Positions 62,499 through 64,000 of a stretch of DNA of 64,000 nucleotides are shown in pieces. Both the position numbers and the translations under genes were made by a program. Origin of the DNA: Paenibacillus sp. SYP-B3998 (lineage in GTDB: Bacteria > Bacillota > Bacilli > Paenibacillales > NBRC-103111). A model generated the notes under the pieces. It was given only the letters and a program-made list of their open reading frames with translations. It made no database searches and had not been told where the DNA came from. Every line of letters begins with the position of its first letter. The first letter of the stretch is position 1. The stretch covers positions 186,001 through 250,000 of the forward strand of contig NZ_JAAIKC010000008.1 of NCBI RefSeq assembly GCF_010820665.1, given 5' to 3'.

Positions 62499-64000
62499 AT
62501 GGGTATGGGATTGTTACAAGTAGTCATCACCTTGGTGCTGATCATGTTACTAGTGAAACCGGTAGGGCACTATCTGGTGAAAGTTTTCGATTATAATAAA
62601 ACTGGGGTTGACCGGGTTTTTGGACCTTTTGAACGAATTACCTATCGGATCATGGGCGTTCGCGAAAATGAATCCATGGGCTGGAAGCAATATTTGGGCG
62701 CTATGCTGCTCACTAACTTTATTATGTTGATTTTAATGTACATGGTTTTGAGATTTCAGCAGTACTTGCCGATGAATCCGGATGGCATTGCGAACATGCC
62801 AGCGGCACAAGCCTTCAACACGGCAGCTTCTTTTATTACAAATACGAACTGGCAATCATATAGCGGCGAGAACGCTTTGTCGTATTTATCTCAATTGCTT
62901 GCGATCACTTTCCCGATGTTTACCTCAGCGGCTACAGGATTTGCCGTAGCAGTTGCTTTCATTCGTGGATTGATTGGCCGTCAAGATAACTTAGGTAACT
63001 TCTATGTAGATATGGTTCGCGGTATCACACGCGTATTTCTACCGCTCGGTTTTCTTGTTGCTTTATTCCTTGTGTTCCAAGGCATTCCGCAAACGTTCCA
63101 AGGCGCAGTTGATGTAACGACGCTTGATGGCGCGAAGCAAACCATTACTCGTGGACTGGTAGCTTCTTTCGAATCGATTAAGCATTTGGGCACGAACGGT
63201 GGCGGTTGGTTCGGTACCAATGCCGCGCATCCTTTTGAGAATCCGACACCACTTTCTAATGTTATTCACATCATGTGTATGATGCTGCTGCCGACTGCGC
63301 TCGTCTACGCATTTGGCTTAATGATCAAAAACAAAAAACAAGGCTGGGCGATCTTTGCCGCCATGGGTTGTATCTTTGTCGTCATGCTGACAACGGTTTT
63401 CATTTCGGAGTATAACGGTGTCAAAGCCGTAGATGCGATGGGTGTTCACAGCAATATGGAAGGGAAAGAAGTCCGATTCGGTATCGCACAAACCGCACTA
63501 TTTACAACAGTAACTACGGCGGCTACCACGGGTTCTGTCAATAACATGCATGAATCGCTCACACCGATGGGGGGATTCGTTCCTCTCGCTCAAATGATGT
63601 TGAATAACGTATTTGGCGGTAAAGGGGTGGGCTTGTTAAATGGATTGATGTATCTCATTCTATCGGTTTTCATCTGCGGGCTCATGGTTGGACGTACGCC
63701 GGAGTTCCTAGGGAAGAAAATCGAGGGAAAAGAGGTCAAATTAGCTTCCATTGCGCTTCTGGTTCACCCTGTTATTATATTAGTCCCGACGGCGTTAGCG
63801 CTATTGCGTCCTGAATCGATTGCGTCCATTTCCAATCAGGGAATGCACGGTTTATCAGAGGTCTTATACGCTTTTACTTCAGGAGCGGCGAACAACGGCT
63901 CGGCATTTGCAGGATTGAACGCGAATACCAATTTTTATAATTTGGGTATCGGTTTGGTTATGTTGTTCGGACGCTACATTTCGATCATTGCGATGCTTGC
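62499..64000 (+). CDS. kdpA: K+-transporting ATPase subunit KdpA (3' partial)
   Basis: About 500 residues are present before the window ends; full KdpA is about 560. The GAGGGGGAT ribosome site is 8 bases before ATG 62499. KdpA is the K+-selective channel-like subunit. The four selectivity-filter regions are visible: NTNWQSY, GTNGGGWFG, TTGSVNN and NNGSAFAG. It is transcribed from the tandem c-di-AMP riboswitch leader. kdpB and kdpC presumably follow outside the window, or kdpB at 55598 serves this complex. Confidence 0.95.
   Translation, partial: MGMGLLQVVITLVLIMLLVKPVGHYLVKVFDYNKTGVDRVFGPFERITYRIMGVRENESMGWKQYLGAMLLTNFIMLILMYMVLRFQQYLPMNPDGIANMPAAQAFNTAASFITNTNWQSYSGENALSYLSQLLAITFPMFTSAATGFAVAVAFIRGLIGRQDNLGNFYVDMVRGITRVFLPLGFLVALFLVFQGIPQTFQGAVDVTTLDGAKQTITRGLVASFESIKHLGTNGGGWFGTNAAHPFENPTPLSNVIHIMCMMLLPTALVYAFGLMIKNKKQGWAIFAAMGCIFVVMLTTVFISEYNGVKAVDAMGVHSNMEGKEVRFGIAQTALFTTVTTAATTGSVNNMHESLTPMGGFVPLAQMMLNNVFGGKGVGLLNGLMYLILSVFICGLMVGRTPEFLGKKIEGKEVKLASIALLVHPVIILVPTALALLRPESIASISNQGMHGLSEVLYAFTSGAANNGSAFAGLNANTNFYNLGIGLVMLFGRYISIIAML

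Noticed and set aside
1-64000. CRISPR arrays, rRNA or tRNA genes, transposases and prophage genes
   Set aside because: Looked for and not seen; the short tandem repeat at 8691 is far too short and regular to be a CRISPR array.

Overview
The window looks like chromosomal DNA of a spore-forming, moderate-GC member of the Bacillota, most likely Paenibacillaceae. This is inferred from gene content: several carbohydrate ABC transporters of the LplA/LplB/YtcP and MalF/MalG types with their own solute-binding lipoproteins, a YesMN-type two-component system, a very long membrane-anchored AraC regulator, a PrkA kinase, AbrB/SpoVT-type regulators, c-di-AMP riboswitches and AGGAGG-type ribosome binding sites. 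No rRNA, tRNA, prophage, insertion sequence or CRISPR array was seen.

Region 1 (1-13032, all + strand) is a polysaccharide-use locus. It holds a GH88 unsaturated uronyl hydrolase (cut by the window start), a fused SGNH/alpha-beta hydrolase, a membrane AraC regulator, an LplABC-like importer, a GH95-like glycosidase and a secreted F5/8C-PL6 lyase whose chondroitinase-B-type catalytic residues line up exactly. The scheme would be: the lyase cuts a uronate polymer outside, the importer takes up oligomers, and GH88, GH95-like and esterase enzymes trim them inside. Region 2 (13.2-16.8 kb) is housekeeping and regulatory: a PhoP-like response regulator, TrmL, an AbrB-type regulator, an overlooked 35-aa membrane protein, and a coupled coiled-coil/phosphodiester-glycosidase pair. 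Region 3 (16.9-23.7 kb) is a YesMN two-component system divergent from a MalFG-type ABC importer; the kinase start appears to be disturbed by one extra base.

Region 4 (23.7-33.7 kb) is mixed: an MFS transporter, a TrxR-like oxidoreductase, a PD-(D/E)XK protein, DD-carboxypeptidase, PrkA, small membrane proteins, a Gly/His/Pro/Tyr-rich likely coat protein behind a sigma-K-like promoter, and a peroxide-defence operon (TrxR-like, glutaredoxin-like, 2-Cys peroxiredoxin) behind two PerR-box-like sites. Region 5 (33.8-48.6 kb) has a LacI regulator divergent from a clan GH-A glycosidase, a second AbrB, DUF817, hemerythrin, TrhO, a large hybrid histidine kinase divergent from a chemoreceptor, and a secreted DUF3298-like/copper-amine-oxidase-N protein. 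Region 6 (48.6-54.5 kb) is a methyltransferase followed by an NAD salvage cluster: NrtR-like Nudix regulator, nicotinamidase, NadE and PncB.

Region 7 (54.5-64 kb) is the most notable. Four ydaO-type c-di-AMP riboswitches, each followed by an intrinsic terminator, sit within 7 kb. One precedes a small protein, a stand-alone kdpB and a PAS-GGDEF-EAL gene. One on the minus strand precedes an unrecognised 171-aa gene. Two in tandem precede a Rossmann-like protein, a 28-aa membrane peptide, kdpF and kdpA (cut by the window end). This ties potassium uptake, and possibly c-di-GMP turnover, to c-di-AMP. All functions are inferred by eye from sequence; no database search was run.
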